Origin: Rhynchonema sp. JSB1_4
Taxonomy: Eukaryota > Nematoda > Chromadorea > Monhysterida > Xyalidae
Reading direction: 5' to 3'
NCBI GenBank assembly: GCA_030248065.1
Contig: JASAMV010007124.1
Coordinates: forward strand, 62,001-126,000
DNA length: 64,000 nucleotides
A program made the position numbers and the translations under genes. Below, in pieces: positions 39,106 through 51,989 of the stretch. The notes below the pieces were generated by a model. It did no database searches. It was not told where the DNA came from and was given only the letters and a program-made list of their open reading frames with translations. Each line of letters starts with the position of its first letter. Within the stretch, counting starts at the first letter, position 1.

Positions 39106-41768
39106 CTGAGATAATTAAAGTTTTTGATGGGTATGTATACGCTTGTTGTTGCACTCGAATTGTTACCCCTGGAATACAATGAAACACGACGTTCTTCACG
39201 AGTTGATTAGATGGGAGGGAAGTATGGGGGCAAGCAAACTGCAAAAAGGCAGCGACAAAATATGAGGCAACGCCGCAGCTGCAACTGTACTGTCCGTATT
39301 ATACAGATCAGTGTTTGATCGCATCGAAGGGACTCACGAGTGGGACACCACCGTATGTATGCATGGGCTAGAGCGGTGACGGTGTCGAGCCTCACACCTG
39401 GGACACGACCATTGATCGACTTATCCAGGTTCCCACTGTATGACCAACTGCACAGGGCACACCACCAGGGGAGGACCAACCAAACCCGTCGTGCCGGAAA
39501 TGACGGTCAGCTTGGTCGATACCAAAGAGGGGCACTTTTTACAATGCAATTCACAACAAAATATCAAATGATCAAGAAGTTAAAGAAACGCCCATAACAA
39601 CAATAGATATTATGAGTGATATTGATATCAAACTTGGTGATCGCATCTGCCTTGGTCACGTTTTTAAGCTGGTGTCACTTTTTTAAGCTGGTGAATAACT
39701 TTTTTAAGCTGAACGAAGTTAGTGGCTCCAGTACATAATCTTTATATCGTTCACGCGAGACCATGGCAAGTCACATCCGACCCGATCACCAAGTTTGATC
39801 TCATACGCATTGGCATCATACGCGTTGCAAGAACGCAATGGCCTGAACCAGTCGTGCATTTCCGAACAGAACGTTAAGAGGTATCAACTGTTCATTGAAC
39901 ATGGTGGTGGTGGCATGTCCAAAGATTTTATTAGTTCGAATTCAAGCTTTCAATCAGTGTGGGTGCACAAATGAGCGAACTGGGCAAAACACAGCCATTT
40001 ATGCGCAGACAAGAAAAAGACAAGAACAAGGATTGGAGTGCACAGTGCAGGACGTCATTCAAAATTTTGAACTTATTGGATTATGGCCAGCGTTTTTTTG
40101 GCCACCAGTGTGATCACTTTGGGGCCTCTGCTTGCTGAGATGCACAGTTACACCACACTCACACATCAGACATAACCGAACCGAGGAGTTTGCGGAAAGA
40201 AGCTTGTACCAAAACCGGTATGTGGAAAACACACGGAAAGAGGGAAGATTGTCAGGTGAGGAATAGCGAGCTTTTCCGCAAATAAACACACGCGTGGTAC
40301 TCAGCAACAAAAAATTTACGGCACTATGTTGAACTTTGTCAGCAAACATCTGAGACTGATGCAATATGCAAACCTTGCACACCAGCACCAGCGCATGCGA
40401 CATTTAGCACAAGGTGAAATGACCTTAAAATGCGCGCACCGACGCCGATAAAAAGCGAGTGTCTTTTTAGCAAACGCAAACGCAAACACAGAGAAAATTT
40501 GGCACCGCCGCACAGCTGTGTGCATACCTACGTGCCCACGTGCTGCAGACGTTTGGCTGCCACCACCACTGCATATGCCTATCTACCGTAGTACACATAC
40601 ATATCCATTCTATGCTACGTCGCTCTGCCCGCGCAGTGATGGTGGTGTGTAACCCGTCCGACACATCCACTATCACACCAAGATGTGTGTGCAGACATTT
40701 TTTACGCGCACATCAGACACACTGATAGTCGGGCGGGTCGCACTGCTGATTGTGCATCCAACAAACACTTGACTGCTGCAGTTGGGTACGTGGAAGACGG
40801 CTGGTCTTGTCATCTTCTCTCGTCTGATCTGATCATAGCACCTAACACCGTACAACGAACGTAGAGACCACGTTTCCTCTAACACCCCTCGTGTCGTGGG
40901 TGTGCAATTGCACGAAAATAAAGTGTGCACACCAGCAACGGAAAAAGCGATCATGTCACATTTTGGCGGATATCTGAGTATGCAGTGCACACCTACATGT
41001 GGTTGTTGAGGCGCGCGGTGCACATGAGCCCAATACAAGATCTGAGATTGTGCACATAACAGGCACAACAACATTGAACAGCGGTGTGCCAAAGACAAAC
41101 CACTGCAACCCAAATACACACAAACGGAAATGTGGCCGGAGGAACGGAAGGTTCAAAGAATCATCAAACCAAGCTGTGCAGCCCAGAAAACATAGCCGGA
41201 GGCGAAGAACCCAGATCACCCAAAGACACCACCATTGCAATGGTAATCGCTCTGCGAGATAAGCTGTCGGACAAAAAATGCGAACATTCAGACACGCAAA
41301 GTTCTGTGCAACTGACTCATGAGTACCAACTTGTTTGCCAAGACCCGTCATTGGGTATTTTACAACTCACAGGACCGGTCTGAGGTGCACTGCGGTCTCA
41401 TGCAAAAGGAATAGTAACCCAAACTGGCAAGTAATGCACACCACATGGACAGGACAGACACATACCAGACCACCATCCATTTGGTTCACATACATCCGAA
41501 CACGCGCACGGCGTACCGTACACACTGTGCACATCAGCTACAGCAGATCAGTTCGGTTTCATGTCTTGCTGCCGCGACGTTCAGAGTCGTTAAAAAAATT
41601 GTTGGAACAACAAGCATAGACCACAACTAAACAAAGTAACAACTCCAGAAGTACACTCAGTACAGAGAAACAGAAAATATCATGTATACAAATGATCACT
41701 AGATGGTCAAGGAACAGTTCCGAATTTTACTTCAACTCAGGGAGCGCTATTTGAGCACCATGGGGCTG
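39106..41768. other. Spacer between myotubularin 5' end and SMNDC1 3' end
   Basis: 2.7 kb that should hold the myotubularin promoter and possibly a 5' exon, and the SMNDC1 3' UTR. No domain, RNA gene or clear transposon was recognised. Confidence 0.5.
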
Positions 41769-44700
41769 CTAAAACAACGATTCCATGCCCTTTCCATAGA
41801 TATAATTCTGTTGTGGTCTGTTCCTTCCCTGTTGCGGTCGGTCCGATCCCATCACACCCACTCGACCCGCCGCAGAACTGGTGCCGGGCGAGGCGAAAAT
41901 CGAGTGCGCCTTTTTCAGACCCTGAAATACAAAAGCATGGAATTGTATGACACGCCTACTCCTGGTCCTGGATGACACTGAGTGCGCAGAATTTGGCTGT
42001 CGCCACACATTCGTGCACACAGTTGAGTTTCACAGGATATAGATGCCCTCTTTGCTTCACCCGTGCCAATAACCAATATTTTGGAATAAAGACCTGCACA
42101 ATGACCTTGTACGACTTTGCTTTCGCCTTGATGTTGAAGTCTTTCCACTTCTTTTTGTCCGCTTCCTTCGCCTCCTCCTGTTTCTGCATTCGTTCCTTCT
42201 TCTTCTGTTGCTTCTTTTTTCGACGTTCTCGTTCAGCCTGAATTTGCAAGCTCACTGTATGAGCATTGGCGCCCCAGTCTGTCCGCGAAAGCAGAGCGAA
42301 ACAGACCAACACTACTGCGCTATGTATTGAGTTCATGGTTTACATAACTGGATGAAAACTGGATGAGCCGATCTTCACGCTACATTTAGCTCGCATTTCG
42401 TGCACGTAGCGTAGCGTAGCTGGCCGGGGCACGTTGTGATGTGACGTGTTCAACAGGCTAACTGAACTGGTCAACCATTGCTGATCTCCAACGGAAAGAA
42501 ATGAACTCGGCCCAATGATGCGCTCTCGTGACCCTCCATATTGCAGTTACCTCAATGTCATTGCATGACATTAACGTGTAAAAGGTGCGGAGACAAAAGA
42601 CACCCATTCATTCGGTGTATCGACCAACCTGCCACTCCATCTTTTTGGCCATGGCCGATTTTGTTTGATTCACCGATCGTTTATGCGTGTCCATGTCGAC
42701 AATAGTGGTCGTTGATCGTAGTGAGACAATGTCACACATTTCGGATTGGTGGGTCGCTGCAAAATGTGCGCACTTGAGCATGTGTTTACCTCGGACCATA
42801 GCTTCGGAGGGTACTGCAGCGGTCAGATCATTCGAAGGTCAGTAGTTCCAGTCGTCATATATTTTTCGCTACCATAGTAAGTTTCTAGTTTCGTTGCCTC
42901 ATGCATTTTTATAGTCGCAGGGAAACTCCCGTTCGAAGTCGAGGCAGGCAACACACAGCAAACAAGCCATGCAGCTGACACACACAGCTTGTGTGACTGA
43001 AACATTCGAATCGCACACGAGCCAGCTGCGTGGCTTGTTGACTGTATGTTGAGTTTGTTGCCTGCCTCGACTTCGAACGGGAGTTTCCCTGCGTCTGTAA
43101 AAATGCATGAGGCAGCGAAATTAGAAATTTACTATATCGATATCAACCGAAATATGCACTTTCACTCATGCGAACCATACAACCTTGCGAGATGACACTT
43201 GTACATTAGCCGGCGTATCCACAAGATTGGTAAAGCCCCCTGTCACGCCTGTGCCTAATAGGAAAAAGCAAAATTGGGACCGACCACTATTGACCTTACC
43301 GAACCTCCACAAGAAGTACCGTACGTAACTCAATTTTTTTTCACTCGAGGTTGCCGACAAAAGAGCAACAGAAATGCACGATCCACCAACGACCAACATC
43401 GGACACGACAAGCAAACGATTGCAAATTCTAACCGGAGAACGTCACCACCACCGTATCCCCGTCCATGTCATCGATGGTCGCTTCGTAATACGCGTGCCC
43501 TTTGCTCGAGAACGCCAGACATTTGTCGCCGATCTGCGCCGAGACAATTTGATGAGTATTCTTCAAACATAATTGCAAACAAACAAATCAGGTCGCAACC
43601 TTCCACTCGCCCGGCTTCGTTGCAGTGCTGCTGCTCGCAGTGATCTCAGGCACACCCGTCGATTGATCGACTATTGCTGTTGTTGATGTGGGACGATCTC
43701 GTGATTTCTGCTTCTTTTTCGATGCACTGAAACAAACGGGATTTTCGTAACAAAACTCCAGTTGGTGCAGTCAATGGTGTCGTTGAGAAATCAAAAAGTC
43801 AGGATACCGGATACCCAAAATCCAAAATTTTCGGATACCGGATACCCAAAATAAAAAATCTGATACCAGGGGGGTTGCCCCCAAAATAAAAATCTCGGAT
43901 ACCCAGGGGGGTTGTTAAAAAAAGGTCAATTTTTTAGAGGAAAATTGAGCAAAATTGGTCTTGGAAGCGCAAAAAATGGTCATTTTTGGGGTTATGGTTC
44001 CGCTAGCAAGCGATTTTGAGCATTTTGGAGTTAAAAATGGGCGATTTTTACGGTTTTCGAAAAAAATTTAGGGTAGGATACCCCTGGACAAAAAGTCAGG
44101 ATACCGGATACCCCTGGGTAAAAAATCAAGATGCTGGATACCGGAGGGGGTAACCTCCTTCCCCCCAACGACACCACTGGTCCAGTGTGTCACTCAGTGT
44201 CACAGCACACAAACATACAACTGACCTGTCATCCGAATCCACCAAGTCCTGTGTTAATTGTATGACTTCGACCAAGTCGTCCTTCAGTTTTCGCAGCTCT
44301 TCGTTGTCAGGCTCGGCCAGCAACGCCGCTTCAACCTGGACGCAATGTTAATCAATCAGCTCCTCTCATCATCAAACAAGATCCAAAAAATGTGGAAAGT
44401 CTCGAGGTCAGTTTCTCAAATCGTGCAAAAACACCATTTTTCATGTGTTTTGGTCGACTTGTCCAGCGTGATTTTTTCTCACAAAACATTTTTAGGCCAC
44501 ATTTGCCCAAATGTGCCCCATTTGAACGGTGACCAACTGTTGGCCTGGAAGAATATCGGAAAAACGTTTTTTGGGAAAAAAACCTTCCTTTTTGGAAAAA
44601 AGGTTTTTTTGGCAAATATTTTTCAGGAAAAATTGCAACTGTAAGTGCAGATCGGGGCGGGAGGAAGGTACACACACCTACATTTTTTTGGATACGGACA

Positions 44701-44879
44701 CCCGGCATATACTGTAGGAGCAAATATGCGCCTGGAACCAGACACGAGCAGTTTTTTGGATGCCGACAATCAACAGTATCTGATCCCGAATTGTAACTGC
44801 TGTACACTACTATCCCCACACAAACCTGCTGCAGTTGCGTCTTGTACTCCTCTAAATTGTTGGCTAGATCGTCCCCCAT
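41769..44879 (-). CDS. SMNDC1: Survival-of-motor-neuron-related splicing factor 30 (SMNDC1/SPF30)
   Basis: Nuclear spliceosome assembly factor that binds dimethyl-arginine through a Tudor domain. Exons in gene order: 44826-44879 (starts MGDDLANNLEEYKTQLQQ), 44226-44335, 43600-43726, 43434-43533, 43184-43239, 42629-about 42772, 42106-42237, 41769-41921. The Tudor domain reads WKV|GDKCLAF...AYYEATIDDMDGD...VVVTF across exons 3-5. The Lys/Glu-rich helix (ERERRKKKQQKKKERMQKQE then KKKWKDFN) and the tail HSIFASPGTSS...GRVGV match the family's C terminus. Exon phases agree except the exon 5/6 junction, where the acceptor is unresolved. Compared with the human protein from memory of family pattern, the GYGN turn of the Tudor cage appears as GGFTN. 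An intron holds a mariner-like MITE and another a hAT-like MITE. Confidence 0.93.
42877..43132. mobile_element. Tc1/mariner-like MITE, copy 2
   Basis: 256 bp, flanked by TA, with inverted arms starting GTAAGTTTCTAGTTTCGTTG. Same family as 26403-26668; it lies in an SMNDC1 intron. Confidence 0.8.
43772..44179. mobile_element. hAT-like MITE with GGATACCGGATACCC words
   Basis: Inverted ends CAATGGTGTCGTTG / CAACGACACCACTG, a G-run/C-run near the left end and about eight copies of GGATACC(GGATACC)C at both sides of an AT-rich core. The flanks GGTGCAGT and GGTCCAGT may be a decayed 8-bp duplication. Located in an SMNDC1 intron. Confidence 0.7.
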
Positions 44880-46513
44880 GGCGGTAGAAATAGAAACCTC
44901 CTGTAACGAGAACTTTGTTGCGAGTTTTCCGATTGCCCTTCACACAACATCGCGTTATATGATATGATGATGATATATAATCCCAAAACAATATGGGACC
45001 GAATTTAGCACGATTACTGGTTGCCAACATCAAATAGAAACTCATCAACAGCTTTTTATTGTTATCAATGCTTGGCATCTTGAACTCGTTAACATAACCA
45101 CAAAATGTGCTTTCAACAACTGGGCCCTTTCTCACAATACAACGGACAAACCAAGACTTCAATGTAATGAAATTCGTGCCGCATTGTTTTGATTAAGTTG
45201 GGTGAAAAACAGTGGCGTACACCCATAAAGACAAATTGGGCAAATGCACATACCCCGTCCGGATTGCCCCTGCCTAGGCCAACTTTTTTCATTGCCCTGG
45301 GTAAGACTTTTTCAAGCTAAAAATCATACAAAATGGCTCCAAAAATACTCCAAACTTTGGCGTTTTTGCACTCTCGACTCTCCTAATCTGTTGAAAAGAG
45401 TGCACTGTGTCTACCATATATGACGCGCGAAGCGCGCATTTGTTGACTTTTGAAGTCCGCTAAGGCGAAAATCTTGCTATTCGCCATTCAAAAATGGATG
45501 GAGGAGCCAAAAAAAAGTTTTAACAAACACTGGATAAAAATAGTGCTCTCGAAACCTGTGTACGCCAATGGAGAAAAATTTTTGGAAAAGATTGGTAAAA
45601 TTGGAACAAAAAAATTTAGTTTCAAGGATATAAATACCTAATAATACAACTTGGAGCCGTACACAAAACATGGAACGAAAATAACATATCCCAGAGAGCA
45701 ACACATGTGTATATTGTACAAGTATGAAACGAAACACGATAATCAAATAATATATGTATGTACCAAAATCCTGACGCAAAAGTACTGAGAGAGAGCCGAA
45801 CTTATCCATCAGGCAAACTACGACAGGCCTGGAGCGACAGCATCGTATGGAACTAACGGCATTTCAAAAGCTCTGGAAGCAAATCAAGCCATTTCATGCT
45901 GACACCCCTAAACCAAGCTACTCAAGAAAGAAACAGACGAAACAAACCGACTAATCCTAAACTTAGTCATAGAAGAAAGAAAGATCATCAGCAACAAAAA
46001 TACATGAAAGGTTTGTTTTCACAAAAATAAACAGCACAAAATGCGACAGTGGGACAAATTTGGCGCACAGGCGAACGGAATCAAAACTGAAACACAATTA
46101 TTATGCATTTGTTAAATTTAGATACGTTCAAAACAGTCAGCACGGCATTATGTGCGCTTCAGTAAAAAATTCGCACAAGCGTACACACACACACAATCTC
46201 GAATCAAGATGCTTACTTAGTACATACAATACAAAAACTAGTCCATTTCATTGGCAGTGACCGTGGTCCGGCTCGTGTACCATGGCCGCAGAACTAAGGC
46301 CACTAGGATCACTGTCATGCCTCAATTCATTCTCGGAAAGGGAACAGCGACGATTACGAACGATCGCACAAGAATTTCGGGCGTACACGCGAGGCACACC
46401 AACTCCACCCAAAGTTAGCTCCCAACAACCATCACAACAGAGCCAGCTCACGGACAAAAGAGGATCACAAATTATATATAATACTTACTTCTTTCCCGTC
46501 AAGTCAGTGGGTG
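44880..46513. other. Spacer between SMNDC1 start and TFIIS stop
   Basis: 1.6 kb holding the SMNDC1 promoter region and TFIIS 3' UTR, plus a hAT-like element at 45210-45570. No further gene was recognised. Confidence 0.55.
45210..45570. mobile_element. hAT-like MITE
   Basis: 361 bp with ends CAGTGGCGTACAC / GTGTACGCCAATG, flanked by GTGAAAAA (45202-45209) and GAGAAAAA (45571-45578), a 7-of-8 duplication. A GC hairpin GCGCGAAGCGCGC lies near its centre. Confidence 0.75.
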
Positions 46514-49500
46514 TCACATGTCACGCCAACTGTGTCCGCATTTGTTGCATACAATTAAAGTGACTTCGATCGGTTCATAGTCGCCTTCCACCTGCTCTTG
46601 TGCCGTTGAATATTTGGCGTCGCGAACCTGTAATAGCACTGCACCTGTTGTAACGGGGATGGCAAAAATTATTAAAAAAACACTGATGCTCAACAATAAT
46701 ACTGGGTTTGCTCGCAGAATACGCAACACTTTGAAGCCCTGCATTGCATGTAAAGAACAACAGTTGGACTGCTGCGGAGCAAATTGAAATTGCATTGTCG
46801 CGGTGTTTCGCAAACAAAGCATCGCCCGTCGATGTGCTTGGTGCTGATCAGGCATATGGCATAACAGGCAAAATCCACAAGACCCAGATATAATTCGCAG
46901 ACAAAACGCAATTTTTCGATTTCACAATGTGGTGCATTCGTGACCGACTCAAAGTTTGGACTCAGCTCAAGCACAGTAATAAGCCTGCTAGCCTAAGCTC
47001 GAGAAGAAGGCATGTCAAATTTGAAGTTATTTTCGGAATTCACCTCGCCCTCAACGCACCTTGCACTTTGGACAGGAATACAAGTCTGAGTGTTGTGCAC
47101 CAGTGGATCGGTCAGGTAGGTCGTGGTCGTGTTTGATCTCCTCTTCGATCGATCGTCTCAGTCTGCGCACGCGCGCCGATGCCAATTGCTCGACTGGCAT
47201 GCTCGCCAACTACAATCATTGACGTAATAATCATTGGACACAGGAATAAACGTGGGTATTCTGAACTTCTCTATCAGCCGCATTTCACTTTGAGGGCAAG
47301 CACTACGACTACGACGATGGTTGGACTACGACAGATAAATTTTGCATAATCACAAAAATTTTGTGTGACCCCCTGATCCGTATTTTAAGACCGAGTTGGG
47401 GCACTAATTTCGATCAACCCAAAAGTTGCTCGTTTTTTTGAAAGAGAATAATTTTATGCTGGTCGAAACTAGTGCTCCAACTCTTTGCACAAAACACGCA
47501 GTCGTAGGGTGATATTTTCGAAACGCTGTAAAGGTCATTTGGGTGTAAAGGTCGGTGGAAAGCTCGGTCGACAGCTCAGTGTGATAGACCTCGGTGTAAA
47601 CTTGAAACATTCCACGTTAATAGCAGACAATGTTTCACGTTTACACCGAGCCGACCGAGCTTTCGACCGAACTTTACGCCGACCTTTACGCACAACTGAC
47701 CTTTACACCGTTTCGAAAATGCTACCCGTAGTCCAACAGTAGTCAGCACCGCAACTGCAGTGCTTGCCCGCAATACGGTTCTGTAATCAGCAAGCCCGGC
47801 GTTGCCGACTTTTGTCAGAACACAAATGGAACGAAAACTACAACAGAAACAGACAACAATCAAAACTCCGTTCGAAACGCACATCGGCCGGCCTCAGTTT
47901 GCCAGTCAAGCATCGCGCGCGCAATTTCGTGTTTTCCTTGTTCCTAATGTTGAAGACGAGTGACCGAATGCGCGACCGGTAGCCGTTGTTCAGTTCCTTC
48001 TTGTGCGCTTCGAACACAGCGGCTTCGATGCGACAAGCCGTCTGTCGCGCGTTAATTGTTGATACATTTCCATCATTATTGGCGTGGTTGTCGTCATTAT
48101 TCGTCGTCTGTGCAGTTTGATTTGGCTCATTTGATTTTGAAACATCACCGGTGGTGGTGGTGGCCAGGGCGTCGTGCGACAACAGCGATGCTTCCAGTAG
48201 GTCCACACTTTTGAGCCGTGTTGCGTCAGTTGGGTCTTTGATTCGTTCACTATTTGTGTTCGTCATGTCCGTGTCCGTTGCCGTGCTGCCGCTGTTCGAG
48301 CTCGCGTCGTCCGCCGGCTCGCCGCCTGATGTTTCAGACGCGAACGAATCGCCTGCAATGCAACAAACGATAAAGATTATGGTGGTTGGTAGTTAACTCA
48401 ACTTTTGTCAATAGTTTCTTCACATGGACAGGTCTTCTTGGCTGGCAGTGGCAGCCTAAGCCTAACCCTAATCCTGAATGAAAGCCTTGGCAACTGTACT
48501 TTTGTTTCCAATTTGCAATTGTCGGGTGATGTTTCACTTCTGGGTCAATACCAATTCGATCCCTAGCAGAGGTGGGAATCGGGCCGGCCCGACGTTCGGG
48601 CCGGGCCGAGGTTTCCGGCCCGAACGGTCGGGCCGGGCCGAGCCGGGCCGATTTCCGGAATGTCGGGCCGGGCCGGGGTGGCCGGCCCGAAAAGGCCCGA
48701 CATCATCGAATTTCAATAAAAAATCGTGATTTTTTAGGCTAATTTGCCAAAATTTCTCGCGATTCTGCAAATCAGTACCGACTTCCATGATTATCAGGTA
48801 TTTTTAAACAAAAAAAACAGTAATTTTTGCACCAAAAAATTGCTTCAAAATGTCATCAGAAATAGTCGGGCCGAGCCGGGCCGACTTTTTTCCAGGTCGG
48901 GCCGGGCCGGGCCGAGGTAACCCGGCCCGATTCCCACCCCTGATCCCTAGTATTTTTAATTTTTCGGCAATTTTTGTTTTCACCATTTTTTCGTTGTTTT
49001 TGTTTTCGGTATTTTTTTGCTTCGGCGTTTTTTCGGCATTCTTGACGGCCACCCCAGTCCGATCAGTGACTGTGTGAACATACGAATTACTGTATGAATT
49101 GTGTCACATTTTAGTCGGAAGCCTCGGATGTTGACCGAAGTGCATTACTTGCGGATCTGTTCTCTCGCTGCCCTGCGTCGCCTAAATCGGCAAAAAATAA
49201 AACCAACTTCTCGCTCGGGCATATTGTGTCTTCACGCAGCCCATCCACTTGGCCAACAATGTTTGAATTTGAGCGGCCAGTTTCGGTTGTTGTTGTGCGC
49301 ATTTCTTTCGCAGATGTTTCAAATGCACAGCAACATGCGTCTCTTGCAGAATCTCGATGTCAACCGTCGTCTTACTCAGACTGGCGATGATGTCCTAAAG
49401 ATTGATAAACAACGCTGTTGTGTCCAACAACTGAAAACAAATAAAACTGCGTTGATAAAAACAAGCCAATGCCTTGTTCATGTTGCGGATGAAACAAAAA

Positions 49501-49716
49501 GTTTTGTCGATCTCAATCCATTTTCCTTGTGTGCTGCAAAAAGTAAAGAAATCAAGAGACCAAAAAACCGACCTGCAGCTGCGCCACGTCCAAGTCTCCA
49601 GTTTTGTGCGTTTCTGATTCAACTTTCGAGCTGAGGTTTCGAATTTTCTCATGTAGCTCGTCCACATTCGCCGCCGACGTGGCCATTGGCGATGTGTGCA
49701 CGTAGTGTTTGGTCAT
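46514..49716 (-). CDS. TCEA-like: Transcription elongation factor TFIIS (TCEA type)
   Basis: Rescues backtracked RNA polymerase II by stimulating transcript cleavage. Exons in gene order: 49573-49716 (MTKHYVHTSPMATSAANVDE), an unresolved piece in 49400-49535, 49236-49394, 47883-48352, 47060-47209, 46514-46627. The N-terminal LW domain appears as TTVDIEILQETHVAVHLKHL and AKWMG. The central polymerase-binding domain shows ACRIEAAVF, YRSRIRSLVFNIRNKEN, LRARCLTGKLRPAD and MPVEQLAS. The C-terminal zinc ribbon has CPKC and CNKCGHSW. In most TFIIS the acidic hairpin before the last Cys pair is RSADEP; here the same exon reads EGDYEP, so the Asp of the Asp-Glu pair is replaced by Tyr and the loop is longer. 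A long Ser/Thr/Asp-rich linker precedes the central domain. Whether this is the only TFIIS of the organism cannot be seen. Confidence 0.9.
47510..47730. mobile_element. Palindromic element of family K, compact copy
   Basis: A nearly complete hairpin with centre near 47620. Arms carry GTAAAGGTCGGTG, CTCGGTCGA and GGTGTAAAC words, shared with 27864-28511. It sits in a TFIIS intron. Confidence 0.8.
48567..48942. mobile_element. hAT-like MITE with GGGCCGGGCCGAG words
   Basis: 376 bp with ends CAGAGGTGGGAATCGGGCCG / CGGCCCGATTCCCACCCCTG and a perfect 8-bp duplication ATCCCTAG at 48559-48566 and 48943-48950. The GGGCCGGGCCGA word is repeated at both ends around an AT-rich core. In a TFIIS intron. 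Confidence 0.92.
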
Positions 49717-51989
49717 TTGTTCGTGCGCTTGTCAGAGTGCGAGAACCTGATAAAAAAATATGTGATCTAAGCTGATGTACTCTTACCAATTTTGTTAGAC
49801 AGCCAACTTTTATTTGAACCAGAAACCGAGGTGCAACAAGAATTTCCGCACCTCAAATTCTGCATCTGGGCGCAAATTGCGCTTAAGAAACGGTGAAATG
49901 AAAAGCGCTGGCTGTCGTGATATGAAATTTGAGTTTTTTGTTGCAACGATCGCTCACAAACAGTGCTGTTTTCTTTCAAAAATCCACAACATCACGCAAA
50001 ATGTCCTTGACACCCGCTGATCGGTTGCTAGGCAAAATGTTTCACAGAAACAACACCGAAGCCGACCTGAACACTCAGGTCAGTGCATTGCACATCTCTC
50101 TCGGGGGCACAATAATCAACGATGAAAATGTGAGGAAAGCGATGTCTGTGCGTATAAATGCAAAGTTCAGTTCGATTTTCAAAAAAAAATACAGAAAATA
50201 AGTGCAACTGCAATGATTGCCAGATATAAACTGATGTAAGAACTGATTTGGGTTGACGAATGAGCCATCTTGCAACTACTCAAGTTTTATGCGGGTCGGT
50301 ACAACATCAAAATACGGTTCTCTCCAAGTATACAGCAGGGTACGGTCACAATGCTTTTGACAATAACTATGAGGGCGCGATGGTGGAAATATAATTTTCA
50401 ACGGACGGATAAGAAGACCCCTCTGCTGATGTTCTGGTGCGCATAAGCTGCATTCCGCACGGATAAACCAGAAACGCACAAAGTCCAATCAGGGCCGACA
50501 TTAGATGGTGCCGTGAATAACATAACACATTATTTTAAACTTGACTGACCTAAGAACATAGATAACAAAATATGCGACTAACAAACTGTAACAGCATAGA
50601 CCTTATAGAAGGTACAGATACTGTAACCAGTTGAATATGTCAAATGTCGATGTGAGATAACGTAATAAAAACAGAGCCGAGATTCGCAAGGGAAACGCAC
50701 CCACACAAAACAAAACAAGAAAACGATTAAACGAATAAAACAATGTATCAATATGCATTTGTAATTTCAGGCGCCCATATATCACTGTATAATTGTGATA
50801 AAATGAAATTCAAGCTACATAACAATTAAAACTTCTGAGGCGAAAGAACAGAAATAAAACAATTGCACAAAAACCAGCACTAAAAAAAGTAAAATCGTGA
50901 CAAATAAACATGTTACAGATTTGCACTATAGCAGGGAAATGATATTTCACTAGATGTTCGCATCACAACAATCATCGAAATTGGGACAGACAGAAATGCA
51001 GGGCAGTCTGTAATGTGTGCGTCAAGGAAAGGACTAAAAACACTAAAGAAACAACAAAGACAACAGGCCGAATAAACAGACAACGGTTTCGTGAACAAAA
51101 AGTACTCAACGAATGCATGACGTTGATAACAGAAATGTAAAAAAAACAGAAAAAATATGGTTACACCCTCAATTTCAGTGATGCGGAAACTTGAAGCTCA
51201 CTGTGATATACAGCCGTAGATTTGGGTCAATCAACAAAATACAGAACACGCGCAATGCTTGAGATTGTACCAAACATTATGCTGCACAGGTGAGATTTCA
51301 GAGAGAAGAACAAGGTAATCAGCATTCATCAGCAAACAAAGTGTAACAGCAAATTTCCATAATCACGCTTTGAGCTGGAGGTTGGGACAATTTTTGAGAT
51401 GCGTTGCAACATAAGGTCTACGGGAAGAAAAATACGTGAACACAGTTAAAATCAAGGACGTTGAGTGAGATTGCATAGAAAACGGACAAATCACACTCAA
51501 CAATTATAGTCTCAGTGACAATGTCCTCCTATGTACACCGAGATTCTTGCTTTTTTAAAAAATTTCTTTTTGTTTAAAAAAGCCGCCCACTTTTCAAAAT
51601 TAAAAAAATTAAGCATTGGATATTTTCGACGTTTCGGCTCCCAAAACATCCAAAATTCGGCCAATGTACCCTCAAAACACAAAAAATGCCACGTGTGCCG
51701 TGCATCTCTGACAATACGTTGGTTTGTCAGTACTGATTGCGGTAATTTTGGTGTTTATATGCATAATCACTTGTGTACACCTAATGCCCAAAAGGTATAT
51801 TTTGCTACATATTTAGGGAATTCTATGACTTGAGGTTGGAAAACTTTTTTAAAAAAAGAAAAATTTGGTTAAAACGTTTTTTACATCTCTACTCCTATAT
51901 AAACAGGGTGTTCTGATACGGATTGTGCTACTAATTCACAGACGAGCAGCAGCACAGATTGTTTGGTGCAACCAGTCATCATCACCCGT
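49717..51989. other. Spacer between TFIIS start and SLC17 stop
   Basis: 2.3 kb, AT-rich, with no coding domain seen. It likely holds the TFIIS promoter and SLC17 3' UTR. Repeated TTTTTTAAAAAA tracts near 51550-51600 and 51845-51875 may be the ends of a decayed element. Confidence 0.5.

Noticed and set aside
48478..49077. Gly/Pro/Arg-rich open frames on both strands
   Set aside because: They translate the GGGCCGGGCCGA repeats of a hAT-like MITE in a TFIIS intron.
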